DNA of 64,000 bases from Liolophura sinensis (taxonomy: Eukaryota > Mollusca > Polyplacophora > Chitonida > Chitonidae), in contig NC_088296.1 in assembly GCF_032854445.1 (NCBI RefSeq), positions 23,157,544 through 23,221,543 of the forward strand, in the 5' to 3' direction. This document shows, piece after piece, positions 23,889-36,314 of this stretch; within the stretch, counting starts at the first letter, position 1; every line of letters begins with the position of its first letter. A program made the translations under genes and the position numbers. The notes beneath the pieces were generated by a model that worked only from the letters and a program-made list of their open reading frames with translations, was not told where the DNA came from and made no database searches.

Positions 23889-24413
23889 CCTTTGTTGGCG
23901 TTCAGTCTGCCATATTGTTTCCTCGTGCGAGAGTTGTATTGTTAGAATCTTCAGGCTGTCTCAATTGCATTTTAATTCGTGCTGTCAGTTGTATTACTCT
24001 CGTCTGGAGGCCAGTTAGACGGATTTCCCCTTCTCATTCTTTTCAATTAGATTTTTCGAAAAATGTAGGCCCAAGGCGTTTAGTTAGGAATCTCATATTT
24101 GTATTTAGATGAACCCATTCAAAAATTCGGAATTATTTCCGGCTGTATGTCCCTTTTCAGTTTTGTGTTATAACAGATGTATCAAGTAGACGTAGACGTG
24201 AATATTATCGCTTAGCACCACAAAGTCTACATGATGATATACCAGTGATTGTCGAATGTCCTATGTAATTACAGTAGTTCTTTCGAATCATCATACTACA
24301 TACATAGAGTGCCCGTCCTGTGGGATTATAGCACCAAACTACATGAACCATATCCCAGTGTTCAGTATGGCCTGTAGAGTCATGTCGCCATGCACGACTT
24401 CAGTTATTAGTGT
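23889..24413. other. No gene recognised; end of the segmental duplication
   Basis: The first part (to about 24150) has no counterpart in the 3-kb copy. The part from about 24170 to 24340 matches 3240-3545 and contains the stub of an ankyrin exon acceptor at 24318-24319. Confidence 0.45.
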
Positions 24414-24441
24414 TGGGGGGGGGGTGGGGGGGAGGGGGGGG
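24414..24441. repeat. G-rich tract (possible G-quadruplex)
   Basis: Twenty-eight bases with long G runs broken by single T or A bases. The runs are long enough for four stacked G tracts. It lies at the left edge of the 22-bp satellite. Confidence 0.85.
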
Positions 24442-24449
24442 CATTGTTC

Positions 24450-27400
24450 AGACACCACGCAGACATACAATTGTCAACACGCAGACATACAGTTCTCACC
24501 AAGCACAAATACAGTTATCACCACAAGAACATACAGTTGTCACCACGCACACATACAGCTGTCAACACGCACACATACAGTTGTTACCAGGCACACATAC
24601 AGTTTGTCAGCATGCAGACATACAGTTGTCACATGCACACATTCAAATATCACCACGCGGACATACAGTTGCCACATGCAGACATACAGTTGTCATCATG
24701 CAGACATACAGTTGTCACATGCAGACATACAGTTTTCACATGCAGGCATACAGTTGTCACCATGCAGACATACTGTTTGTCTCCACGCAGACATAATGTT
24801 GTCACCACGCAGACATACAGTTCTCACCATGCAGACATACAGTTATCACCACGCGGACATACGTTTGTCACCATGCAGGCATACTGTTGTCACCACCCAG
24901 ACATACAGTTGTCACCATGCACACATACAGCTGTCACCACGCAGACATACAGTTGTTACCACGCACACAAACAGTTGTCACCACGCACACATACAGTTGT
25001 CACCACGCAGACATACACTTGTCAGCATGCAGACATACAGTTGTCACCATGGAGACATACAGTTGCCACCATGCAGCCATGCAGTTGTCACCAAGCAGAC
25101 ATACAATAGTCCACCATGCAGACATACACTTGTCCACCACGGAGACATACAGTTGTCACCACACACGAAAACAGTTGGACACCACGCAGACATACAGTTG
25201 TCACCACCCAGACATACAGTTGTCACTTTGCACACATACAGCTGTCACCATGCAGACAAACAGTTTGGTCACCACGCAGACATCCAGTTGTCACCATGCA
25301 CACATACAGTTGTCAGCATGCAGACATACAGTTGTCACTACGCCCACTTCCATTTGTCACCACGCAGACATCCAGTTGTCACCATGTAGACATACAGTCG
25401 ACACATGCACACATATTAGTTGCAACCATGCAGACATATAGTTGTCACCACGCACACATACAGTTTTCGCCATGCAGACATACAGTTGTCACCATGTAGA
25501 CATACAGTTTGTCACCACGCACAAATACAGTTGTCACCATGCAGACATACAGTTGTCACATGCAGACATACAGTTGTCACCACACACGCACACAGCTGAC
25601 ACCATGCAGACATACAGTTGTCGCCATGCAGACATACAGTTGTCACCACGGCATACATACACTGTTATACATGCAGATATACAGTTGTCACCACGCCCAC
25701 ATACAGATGTCCCCACGGAGACATACAGTTTTCACCACGCAAACGTACAGTTGTCACATGCAGACATACACTTGTTCATCACGCAGACATACTGTTGTCA
25801 CCATGCAGACATACACTTGTCACCAGACACGCAAAAAGTTGACACCACGCAGACATACAGTTATCACCATGCAAACATACAGTTGTCACTATTGCAGACA
25901 TACAGTCGTCACCATGCAGACATACAGTTATCACCATGCAGACATACAGTTGTCACCATGCGACATACAGTTGTCACCATGCAGACATACAGTTATCACC
26001 ACGCAGACATACAGTTGTCAAGAAGCAGGCATAACAGTTGCACCAAGCACACAACCAGTTTTCAACATACAGACATTCAGTCGTCACCATGCAGACATAC
26101 CGTTGTCACCAAGCAGACATACAGTTGTCACCATGCAGGCATACAGTTGTCACCATGCAGACATACAGTCCGTCACCATGCAGACATACAGTTATCACCA
26201 TGCAGACAAACAGTTGTCACCATGCAGACATTCATTCGTCACCCATGCAGACATACAGTTGTCACCACGCAGACATACAATTGTCACCATGCAGATATAC
26301 AGTTGTCACCACTCAGACATACAGTTGTCACCACGCACACAACCAGTTCTCACCACGGAGACATACAGTTGTCACCACACACGAACACAGTTGTCACCAT
26401 GCAGACATACAGTTGTCACCACGCAGACATACAGTTGTCACCAAGCAGACATATAGTTGTCACTAAGCACACAACCAGTTTTCAACATACAGACATTCAG
26501 TTGTCACCATGCAGACATACAGTTGTCACCATGCAGACAAACAGTTGTCACCACACACGCACTCAGTTGACACCACGCAGACATACAGTTATTACCATGC
26601 AGACATACAGTCGTCACCATGCAGACATACAGTTAACACCATGCAGACATACAGTTGTCACCAAGCACACAACCAGTTTTCAACATACAGACAATCAGTT
26701 GTCACCACGCACACATCCAGTTGTCACCATGGAGGCATACAGTTGTCACCATGGAGACATACAGTTGTCACCATACAGACATACAGTTGTCAACATACAG
26801 ACGTACAGTTGTCACCATGCAGACATACACTTGTCATCACGCAGACATACAGTTGTCACCATGCAGACAAACAGTTGTCACCACGCACACATCCAGTTGT
26901 CACCATGGAGGCATACAGTTGTCACCATGCAGACATACAGTTGTCACCATACAGACATACAGTTGTCACCATGCAGACATACAGTTGTCACCATGCAGAC
27001 ATACAGTTGTCACCACGCAGACATACAGTTGTCACCAAGCAGAAATACAGTTGTCACCACGCAGACATACAGTTGTCACCACGCACACAACCACTTGTCA
27101 ACATACAGACATTCAGTTGTCACCATGCAGACATACAGTTGTCCAAATGCAGACATACAGTTGTCACCATGCAGACATACAGTTGTCACCACGCACACAT
27201 CCATTTGTCACCATGAAGACATACAGTTGTCACCATGCAGACATACAATTGTCACCAAGCAGATATACAGTTGTCACCAAGCACACAACCAGTTTTCAAC
27301 ATACAGACATTCAGTTGTCACCATGCAGACATACAGTTGTCACCAAGCAGACATACAGTTGTCACCATGCAGGCATACAGTTGTCACCATGCAGACATAC

Positions 27401-28790
27401 AGTCGTCACCATGCAGACATACAGTTGTCACCAAGCACACAACCACTTGTCAACATACAGACATTCAGTTGTCACCATGCAGACATACAGTTGTCCAAAT
27501 GCAGACATACAGTTGTCAGCATGCAGACATACAGTTGTCAGCATGCAGACATACAGTTGTCACCATACAGACATACAGTTGTCACCACCCAGACATACAG
27601 TTGTCACCATACAGACATACAGTTGTCACAATGAAGACATACAGTTGTCACCATGCAGACATACAATTGTCACCAAGCAGATATACAGTTGTCACCAAGC
27701 ACACAACCAGTTTTCAACATACAGACATTCAGTTGTCACCATGCAGACATACAGTTGTCACCAAGCAGACATACAGTTGTCACCATGCAGGCATACAGTT
27801 GTCACCATGCAGACATACAGTCGTCACCATGCAGACATACAGTTGTCACCAAGCACACAACCACTTGTCAACATACAGACATTCAGTTGTCACCATGCAG
27901 ACATACAGTTGTCCAAATGCAGACATACAGTTGTCAGCATGCAGACATACAGTTGTCAGCATGCAGACATACAGTTGTCACCACGCACACATCCATTTGT
28001 CACCATGAAGACATACAGTTATCACCATGCAGACATACAGTTATCACCATACAGACATACAGTTGTCACCATGCAAACATATAGTTGTCACCACGCAGAC
28101 ATACAGTTGTCACCACCCAGACATACAGTTGTCACCATACAGACATACAGTTGTCACCATGAAGACATACAGTTGTCACCATGCAGACATACAGTTATCA
28201 CCATACAGACATACAGTTGTCCAAATGCAGACATACAGTTGTCAGCATGCAGACATACAGTTGTCACCATGCAGACATACAGTTGTCACCACGCACACAT
28301 CCATTTGTCACCATGAAGACATACAGTTGTCACCATGCAGACATACAGTTTTCACCATACAGACATACAGTTGTCACCATGCAGACATATAGTTGTCACC
28401 ACGCAGACATACAGTTGTCACCTCCCAGACATACAGTTGTCACCATACAGACATACAGTTGTCACCATGAAGACATACAGTTGTCACCATGCAGACATAC
28501 AGTTATCATCATACAGACATACAGTTGTCACCATGCAGACATATAGTTGTCACCACGCAGACATACAGTTGTCACCACCCAGACATACAGTTGTCACCAT
28601 GCAGACATACAGTTGTCACCATGCAGACATATTATTGTCACCACGCACACATCCAGTTGTCACCATGCAGACATACAGTTGTCAGCATGCAGACACACAG
28701 TTGTCACCATGCAGACATGCAGTTGTCACCATGCAGACATACAGTTGTCACCATGTAGACATACAGTTGTCACCATGCAGCCATACAGTA
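24450..28790. repeat. Satellite array, 22-bp unit, about 200 units
   Basis: The unit is built on ACATACAGTTGTCACCATG plus CAG. The plus-strand unit has no stop in any frame, so very long overlapping open frames (one of 730 codons at 25442-27634) arise, reading as a 22-residue cycle rich in His, Thr, Ser and Cys. There are local higher-order periods: 418 bp (19 units; 27235 and 27653) and 154 bp (7 units; 28027, 28181, 28335, 28489). Variants such as CACACAACCAGTTTTCAACA and CCAAATGCAG mark these blocks. I see no splice sites or non-repeat coding sequence attached, so I treat the frames as by-products. Confidence 0.97.
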
Positions 28791-29431
28791 TATTATAGCG
28801 TGTGATGAAAGTCCGTTGTTTCGCTTTTATTATTTCACATCACTCAGTAATGTGTTGTGGCGCGATGTGAACTATGACACTGATAGAGAACATGTTATCG
28901 ACTTGTTGACATCGTGAAAGCGTGTAACGGTCTACAAAACGGTATTTCAAATGCACTGACATTCTGTATGTTCCGTAAAGATATGTTCTCTCCTCGCATG
29001 TGATGTTTGCACGTGACAGACTACTATGTTCATTGAAAATGATTGTTTGATTAACTCTGTTCTTTCCCGCCAAAGTTCGCACTACAACCACAACAAATGG
29101 TAAATGTAATCAGTGTGATACAGTAAGTACAGTTAACAGTGACGAAGGCCTGGCGCCTACATTCTATGGCATATATAAAAAGGGCGTACTGAGTGAAGGC
29201 CTCTTATGCAGATTTATGTTTGTTTTCTTTGCAGTCAATCGCATATTTCTGAGCTATAAGTGATCACAACTATACGCCGGTTCAAGTCTTGTTCAACTGC
29301 TATACCACGGTTCAAGCTTGTTCATTAAAATCGGTGATTTCTTGGAACAACGAATTGGCATTAAGCTGTCACCTACACAGGTTCCTGTTTGATTATTTTT
29401 TTTTTAACAAGCGCATACAATGAAAAATGAC
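28791..29431. other. Spacer before the duplicated mannosidase block
   Basis: Non-repetitive sequence with no exon that I recognise. In particular, the N-terminal catalytic exons expected upstream of mannosidase exon A are not here. Confidence 0.5.
29169..29181 (+). promoter_or_regulatory. TATA-like box
   Basis: GCATATATAAAAAGGGCG is a good TATA match in a locally GC-richer setting. It lies about 700 bp upstream of mannosidase exon A, outside the tandem duplication. No transcript start can be shown, and short AT-rich matches are common, so this is only a candidate. Confidence 0.2.
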
Positions 29432-29654
29432 GCCATGAGTTTCCTTGTATAAGTTGCCAGGAAAGGCTGGCTTTATAGGCCTTTATTCCAGCTGAGTTAG
29501 CGGACACGCCGATGTCACCCCTGCTATGAGCACTTCGCGGGAGACCTGTCTGGTCTCCAGGCTTACTTTCAATGTGTCTCAATTACTGAGTGTCTGTGAT
29601 TATTGAGAAGTTATGGTACATGTAACTGGCACCCTGCCCATTCAGCCGCACATA

Positions 29655-29760
29655 TATTTTATCTGTTTATTTGATTGATTGGAGTTTTACATCATACTCA
29701 AGAATATTTCACTTACAAGATGGCAGCCAGCGTTATGATGGAAGGAAACCAGACACTCAC
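29655..29760 (-). mobile_element. SINE tail fragment, unit 1 copy
   Basis: GTTTTACATCATACTCAAGA and AATATTTCACTTACA match the 3' part of the SINE on the minus strand. The same fragment is at 38818-38925 in unit 2, so it was inserted before the tandem duplication. Confidence 0.75.
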
Positions 29761-29869
29761 AGATATGCTTTGCCTTGGTATAAAATAATACCTGGAAAAT
29801 GAACTTATTTTATTCAGCATTTAAAGTCCATTAAGTATATAAATAAATCCTAAATCTGTGTTTTCACAG

Positions 29870-30047
29870 GGCTGAAATGATCTTGGACCAGTACAGACAG
29901 AAAGCCCAGCTGTATAAGAATGATATTTTACCGGTGCCTTTGGGAGACGACTTTAGATATGACAAACTTGATGAATGGGACAACCAGTTCAACAACTACC
30001 AGTGGCTGTTTGATCATATCAATGCTAGAGCAGAGTTAAATGCTGAG
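29870..30047 (+). pseudogene. MAN2A: MAN2A exon A, unit 1
   Basis: TTTTCACAG acceptor and GTAAGT donor bound 178 bp that read [17 protein letters not shown], then [15 protein letters not shown] and a [14 protein letters not shown] segment. In the Drosophila enzyme the Asp of the PLGDDFRF motif is the proposed acid/base. The block is open and in phase with exon B. Its last third and donor are tandemly repeated just downstream. Confidence 0.88.
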
Positions 30048-30600
30048 GTAAGTCATATATTGTATAGTGGACCTCAGATATGACAAACCTGATGAATGGG
30101 AAAACCAGTTCAACTACCAGAGGCTGTTTGATCATATTAATGCTAGACCAGAGTTAAATACTGAGATAAGTCATATATTGTATAGTGGACCTCAGATATG
30201 ACAAACCTGATGAATGGGAAAACCAGTTCAACAACTACCAGAGGCTGTTTGATCATATTAATGCTAGACCAGAGTTTAAATACTGAGATAAGTCATATAT
30301 TGTATAGTGGACCTCAGATATGACAAACCTGATGAATGGGAAAACCAGTTCAACAACTACCAGAGGCTGTTTGATCATACCAGTGCTAGACCAGAATTAA
30401 ATGCTGAGGTAAGTCCTATATTGTATAGTGGACCTCAAATATGACATATCCGGATGAATTGGACAACCAGTTCAACAACAACCAGAGGCTGTTAGATCAT
30501 ACCAATGCTAGACCAGAGTTAAATGCTGAGGTAAGTCCTATATTGTATAGTGGACCTCGGATATGACAAACCCCATGAATGGAACAACCAGTTTTCCTAG
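30048..30600 (+). repeat. Tandem repeat of exon A 3' end plus splice donor, unit 1
   Basis: Four units of about 117-124 bp and a partial fifth. Each repeats the exon segment from the AGATATGACAAACC motif through GAGTTAAATGCTGAG, the donor, and the TATTGTATAGTGGACCT that follows. The donor is changed to ATAAGT in the first two extra units and kept as GTAAGT in the later ones. The join probably used the similarity of GACTTTAGATATG in the exon to GACCTCAGATATG in the intron. Confidence 0.92.
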
Positions 30601-30652
30601 AAACCCAATCAATGTTTCAGTTTGACACGGGTGATTTCTTTTATATCTTCAG

Positions 30653-30861
30653 CTGCAATTTGGCACCCTGAAGGACTTTTTCAATGCTGTGGCACAGAGA
30701 TCTTAGCTCGAACCTGAACACGACCTTTTGCCCAAGGACTACCCTGTGCTGAGAGGGGATTTCTTCACATATTCTGATCGTGAGGACCACTACTGGAGCG
30801 GCTATTTCTCCTCACGCCCCTTCCACAAAAGTCTAGACAGGATCACGGAGTACCATTTGAG
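30653..30861 (+). pseudogene. MAN2A: MAN2A exon B, unit 1 (in-frame stop)
   Basis: 209 bp after a TATCTTCAG acceptor, reading LQFGTLKDFFNAVAQRS, a TAG, then [20 protein letters not shown] and [19 protein letters not shown]. The TAG is a single-base change from the CAG of unit 2. The donor is AG/GTGAAG. GDFFTY...HYWSGYF is a strongly conserved GH38 segment. Confidence 0.88.
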
Positions 30862-31213
30862 GTGAAGTGTCTCTGTTGTCTGTATACAAATGGTTTAAAT
30901 GATGTGTATAATGCGTGCTCTCTTCAGAAGACAGGTACAGCTGCTTGGTGTGATGGTTTCCTCTCGGGTTCCTGCATGTATGAACATTTTGACTGATATA
31001 GTGTTGAAGTATTCTGGATTCGTGTGGCGTAATATAGCAGTTGTACTGTAGGCCTGGAAATGATTTTTAAGCTGGTGCATGATATAATGGCAAATCTTCC
31101 AGCTTTTTACATTCTGAAAAAAGTTAGGGTTATAAGCATGGGGGTTTTGTCCTGTGACAAACAGTCGGTCCCTGTCAAAATAATACTTGTCGCAGGACAT
31201 TTCCGGTGGCTGC

Positions 31214-31281
31214 TTGAATGAATGAATGAACGAATGACACCTGACTGCTTATTGAATGAATGAATGAATGAATGAGTGAAG
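31214..31281. repeat. (TGAA)n microsatellite, unit 1
   Basis: Two TGAATGAA runs flank a CACCTGACTGCTTATTG stretch. The unit 2 counterpart is at 40371-40443 with different run lengths. Confidence 0.85.
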
Positions 31282-31558
31282 GCATGAAACCTGACTGCAT
31301 TTATTGAAGAAATAAAGAATGAAGTAAACAGTTCTGGGTAGGGGAGACGGGTAGTGTCTGGTCTACACATTCTTCAGATGAAGCAGTGTTTCTCCAACTT
31401 GTTTGCTTGAGTAGATAAAGAGATAGATATTACAGTTGGATATGTCGGATGTATATATACACCTGTGTGTTGAAGTGCAACATAGTTTGTAATAACATAC
31501 ATGATCTAGGAGTTATCTCCCCTTTTCTTGCAATATCAAAGAAAATAAAGATACAGCT

Positions 31559-33392
31559 ACATGTATATCGGGACAGGGACTGCTTAGCACCCATGTATAT
31601 CGGGACAGGATCTGCTTAGATCCCATGTATATCAGGGCAGGAGCTGCTTAACACCCATGTATATCAGGACAGGATCTGTTTAGCGCACATGTATATCGGG
31701 ACAGGATCTGCTTAGCACCCATGTATATCGGGACAGGAACTGCTTAGCACCCATGTATATCAGGACAGGAACCGCTTAGCACCCATGTATATCGGGACAG
31801 GATCTGTTTAGTGCACATGTATATCGGGACAGGATCTGCTTAGCACCCATGTATATCGGGACAGGATCTGCTTAGATCCCATGTATATCAGGGCAGGAAC
31901 TGCTTAGCACCCATGTATATCGGGACGGGAACTGTTTAGCACCCATGTATATCAGGACAGGATCTGCTTAGCACCCATGTATATCGGGACAGGATCTGCT
32001 TAGCACTTATGTATATCGGGACAGGATCTGCTTAACACCCATGTATATCAGGGCAGGAACTGCTTAGCACCCATGTATATTGGGACAGGAACTGCTTAGC
32101 ACCCATGTATATCAGGACAGGATCTGTTTAGCGCACATGTATATCAGGACAGGATCTGCTTAGCACCCATGTACATCAGGACAGGATTTGCTTAGCACCC
32201 ATGTATATCGGGACAGGATCTGCTTAACACCCATGTATATCGGGACAGGATCTGCTTAGCACCCATGTACATCGGGACAGGATCTGCTTAGCACCCATGT
32301 ATATCAGGACAGGATCTACTTAGTGCACATGTTTATCAGGACAGGATCTGCTTAGTGCACATGTATATCAGGACAGGATCTGCTTAGTGCACATGTATAT
32401 CAGGACAGGATCTACTTAGTGCACATGTTTATCAGGACAGGATCTGCTTAGTGCACATGTATATCAGGACAGGATCTGCTTAGTGCACATGTATATCAGG
32501 ACAGGATCTGCTTAGCACCCATGTACATCGGGACAGGATCTGCTTAGCACCCATGTACGTCAGGACAGGATCTACTAAGTGCACATGTATATCGGGACAG
32601 GATCTGCTTACATCCCATGTATATCAGGACAGGATCTGCTTAGCACCCATGTATATCAGGACAGGATCTGCTTAGTGCACATGTATATCAGGACAGGATC
32701 TGCTTAGTGCACATGTATATCAGGATAGGATCTGCTTAGTGCACATGTATATCAGGACAGGATCTGCTTAGCACCCTTGTATATCAGGACAGGATCTACT
32801 TAGGGCACATGTATATCAGGTCAGGACAGGATCTGCTTAGTGCACATGTATATCAGGACAGGATCTGCTTAGTGCACATGTATATCAGGACAGGATCTGC
32901 TTAGCACCCATGTACGTCATGACAGGATCTACTTAGTGCACATGTATATCAGGACAGGATCTGCTTAGCACCCATGTATATCAGGACAGGATCTGCTTAG
33001 CACCCATGTACGTCAGGACAGGATCTACTTAGTGCACATGTATATCGGGACAGGATCTGCTTACATCCCATGTATATCAGGACAGGATCTGCTTAGCACC
33101 CATGTATATCAGGACAGGATCTGCTTAGTGCACATGTATATCAGGACAGGATCTACTTAGTGCACATGTACATCAGGACAGGATCTACTTAGCACCCATG
33201 TATATCGGGATAGGATCTGCTTAACACCCATGTATATCGGGACAGGATCTGCTTAGCACCTATGTATATCAGGATAGGATCTGCTTAACACCCATGTACA
33301 TCGGGACAGGATCTGCTTAACACCCATGTGCATCAGGGCAGGATCTGCTTAGCACCCATGTATATCGGGATAGGATCTGCTTAGCACCCATG
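31559..33392. repeat. 32-bp minisatellite, about 57 units, unit 1
   Basis: The unit carries ATGTATATCGGGACAGGATC followed by TGCTTAGCACCC. Variants alternate CGGGACAGG with CAGGACAGG and CACCC with TGCAC. The array lies in the B-C intron and is about three times longer than its unit 2 counterpart (40726-41370). The TGCAC variants are abundant only here. Confidence 0.95.
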
Positions 33393-33798
33393 TGTATTTG
33401 TGTGGATGCAGTCTTGGCCTTTGAGAGGAATGTTTACAGTTCTCTGCCAACACAGTTTTTGGGGCTTGATGAAGATAAGCTTGTTACGCCACCCGTGTGG
33501 CAGTTTGTGCAGTTCAATCTTTGTTAATGAGCACTTTTCAGCGACCAATATGGTGTGTGTCTGTACATCACACGTGAAAAAGTTCATCTTTACATGTGAC
33601 ATCTTGTAGCTGGTTTGCTCCATCCGTTAAACTGACTGCCATCTTATAAATGGAAACATCATAGAATGCCTTGTGCTAGCAAGCAGCCTTATTGTGAGCA
33701 GTTGTGACTCATAAAAACTCCTTATAATAACTTTTCTTAAAAAATTTTCATAAAAACAAATGAGTCAGTGAAAAGGAAATAAACTCTCATTTTTTCAG

Positions 33799-33977
33799 AG
33801 CTGGAGAAATTGTCGTCTCCTTAGCCATGGGGTATGTTCGTAAATTGGTGTGAACAGTTTCCCGTCAGAACCTGTGATGAAGAAGGTGTCTGCTCGCAGT
33901 AGTTTGGGGCTGTACCAACATCATGATGGAATTACTGGCACTGCCAAGGACTTTGTGGTGGTGGACTACGTGAAAAA
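33799..33977 (+). pseudogene. MAN2A: MAN2A exon C, unit 1 (frameshift)
   Basis: After a TTTTTTCAG acceptor the exon reads [17 protein letters not shown] and hits TGA. One frame over, it continues [18 protein letters not shown] and then [21 protein letters not shown] single lost base near 33852 accounts for this, and the same loss is in unit 2. The HHD motif includes the His that binds the catalytic zinc in the family. The GTGAGT donor is intact, and the length with the lost base restored fits the phases of exons B and D. Confidence 0.87.
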
Positions 33978-35199
33978 GTGAGTGTAACATATACATGTAG
34001 TATGACCTTTCTGGCGGAAGCAGTTGGGGAGCTTTTCGTTTGCCTCTGCAGAGCAATGTGATTATCTGCTTAGTTTTTGTTTATAGTGTATAATCTTGTG
34101 ACAAGAATTTTCCGAATGTGACTACAGAGTTAATGAAGCACATTTTTATCAGTATAGCCATAAGCTGATTAGCTTGAGAACTACTGTGAAGTACTTTCTT
34201 TTTTTGTGTGGAACTAATTTTTGCGGATTTCGCGGTGACCAGTTTACTAGTTTACCAGGAAAATTAATCCCAGCGAAAAAATGTCCCCATATTGAATCAT
34301 ATACTACTGGTAGTAGTAATAAGGAAGTGAAATCTTTGCCAGGGTGACGGAAGTTGTGCTGAGAAAGGCCGATGGGACGACTAAATTTTTTGAGAGCAGG
34401 GAAGGGAAATTATGATCATGAAGTTTAAATATGTATAAACTCTGGTGCTAAGACTTGGTGGTTATAAAACAAAGTGGGAGTTTATTCGTCTTTAGTTTGA
34501 TCAATCGTCGCTATGCCCGCAAAGTGAAAGAAAAGTAGATACTAGCATGTGCTGGCTTCTGATGAATGTCACTCTGATACACGCTATCCCATTGGCTGTG
34601 TCTCTCCTGTGGTCCAATGAGTGAGCTTCTGACAAACTGTGAAGTGTGTACAATAACACAATGGCTGTTTGACATCCACAGCAATGTTTGCGCTTTCTGA
34701 CCTGCTACAGAGGACGATTAAAACTGAAAACAATGCAAAACTTCCCATGTTGCTTGATAAAGAATAAGTGACCTGTGCCGATAATGGGGTGAATTCATAT
34801 GCATTGAACTGTTCAAAAAGGTGAGAGGTGACTTTGCCAGGTGTTTAAAAGTACTCATCAATGATTTGAAAAGAAGTGACACCTATTTGAGTACTGCTTA
34901 CGGTAGGTGCGAAAGTAATCTTTTTATGCAGTGATAATCTATCCCCCGTTGTTTTAATCTCTGATCCAGATCACGAGGATTAGTGACACTGCAGGAAACA
35001 AAAGAGGATTAAAACTACCCATGATGATACTTGTTTCACGTGCTTGAATAATTTCAGCCATATTATATCTCAGAAAATTTTAAGATTTGTTTTTCAGTAT
35101 TCTCTTAAATATGCGAAAATTAATTCCCGCAAACATATTTTTGAACAAATTCCAGAAAAATAAATTCCAGCAAATAATAAGTACTTTACAGTATTCTCT

Positions 35200-35363
35200 T
35201 TACCAGTGAGGTTGATGGTTCAAATCTAGCTAGCTTCTTTTGTTTCAGCTACAGCTTGTTACTTGTTTATAGTGAGGTTTTTGTCACCTATAAAGCTGAT
35301 CACTATCTTTCAAATGAAATATTCTGAAGTTCAGTGTGAAACACCAACAAATAAATAAATCAG
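35200..35363 (+). mobile_element. SINE, second subfamily, unit 1 copy
   Basis: GATGGTTCAAATCTAGCTAG resembles a tRNA B-box, and the end (GAAATATTCTGAAGTTCAG then GTGAAACACC and an AAATAAAT tail) matches the common SINE tail. The body between differs from the 23.6-kb copy. A twin lies at about 43164-43325. Confidence 0.5.
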
Positions 35364-35809
35364 TTATATACAAGTATCTGTATATAATTCTGGGAGCTCC
35401 AGCAATGACTGCAGATATTTAAATTTTAATAGTTGTTTGTTTAAAGTCTCAGAATGAATATTATGAGAGATGGACAGAGAGGTAAAGTCATCATCACATG
35501 AGGTGTCAGACTCAAACCCAAGCATGTCTGGCTCAGATGAGGTCTCTTGCCCACACGTACAAGACTGACCAGTTAATGCCTGACTGATGATTGGTACACA
35601 GATATGAGATAATATTGCCACATTTTGATTGACTTTATTATATTCCCCCTCCTAATTAGGGAGGACATTTTGCGATTGCTTTTTCCGTCCATCTGTGTGT
35701 TCGTGCGTGCTTTCTTCTTCTCTTTGTGTATGGTTGCTCCACGTAAGTACCTCATTCATTTTGTTGATGATGACTTATTGCTCGTTTGTTTTATGTCTTT
35801 TGTCTTCAG

Positions 35810-35909
35810 GTTGTTGAAAGTCAGGATGATTGTGGAATATGCCTATTTACTCATGGTGTCCGACAGGAAAAGCTACTCCTATCAGGAATTAAGGTCTGTA
35901 TTTAATATT
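35810..35909 (+). pseudogene. MAN2A: MAN2A exon D, unit 1
   Basis: The exon (acceptor TGTCTTCAG, donor GTAAGT) reads LLKVRMIVEYAYLLMVSDRK and SYSYQELRSVFNI. It corresponds to the segment after the VVDYG motif of vertebrate MAN2A. I chose the GTAAGT donor over an earlier GTCTGT because only this one keeps phase 0 with exon E. It has no internal stop. Confidence 0.75.
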
Positions 35910-36145
35910 GTAAGTTTCAGGAGTGAAAACAGGTGGGATAAATGGTTGATCTCTCAGTCTAAATATTTAATTATTCAAGCACAAAGATCGAGGCGTGATA
36001 AGTCAGATGCAACTGACCAATCAAAAGACACCTCAAAATAATCTTTGACATATCATGAATTGTGAGGGAAAACAGCTCACAAGTCAAATCTAACTTTTTG
36101 TCCGTCCAACATATATCAAAACACAGCTATTGCAAGTAGAACATT

Positions 36146-36314
36146 AATAAATGATTGATTTATTTATTTGATGTGAGTTTTATGCCCGTCTCCAGAATAT
36201 TTTACTTGTATGACTTCAGCCAACATTACGGTGAGAGGAAACCAGGCAGAGCCCAGGGGAAAAGCAACGACCATCCGCAGGCTGCTGGAAGACCTTCCCA
36301 TGTACGGCCATTAA
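36146..36314 (-). mobile_element. SINE, truncated head, unit 1 copy
   Basis: The plus strand reads tail to body: TTTATTTATTTGATGTGAGT, then CAGAATATTTTACTTG, CATTACGGTGAGAGGAAACC and CGACCATCCGCAGGCTGCTG. The tRNA head is missing. The twin in unit 2 is at 44108-44277, so insertion preceded the duplication. Confidence 0.85.

Larger units (their letters stand above)
22640..24340. repeat. Segmental duplication, copy 2 (partner at about 1565-3545)
   Basis: The same landmarks as copy 1 occur in the same order. Copy 2 lacks about 500 bp next to the ankyrin exon, so the exon abuts the GACCGAGTTC landmark, and it carries an extra block at about 23.54-24.15 kb that includes a complete SINE. At 24308-24336 only the acceptor and first few bases of the next ankyrin exon remain. 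Confidence 0.8.

Noticed and set aside
24450-28790. CRISPR-like array
   Set aside because: The units abut each other with no unique spacers, there are no cas genes, and the surrounding genes have introns of animal type.
24256-28805. Very long overlapping open frames, up to 730 codons, as a repeat-protein gene
   Set aside because: They are open in all three plus frames because the 22-bp unit lacks stops. No splice sites, unique coding sequence or start context go with them, so I describe a satellite and leave coding as a question.
33840-33872. A tiny intron in MAN2A exon C to explain the TGA and frame change
   Set aside because: A GT...AG pair about 21 bases apart exists, but that is too short for splicing and does not restore the conserved frame. 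A one-base loss explains both copies more simply.
35810-35893. Earlier donor (GTCTGT) for MAN2A exon D
   Set aside because: It would leave the wrong phase for exon E. The GTAAGT donor 16 bases later fits consensus and phase.
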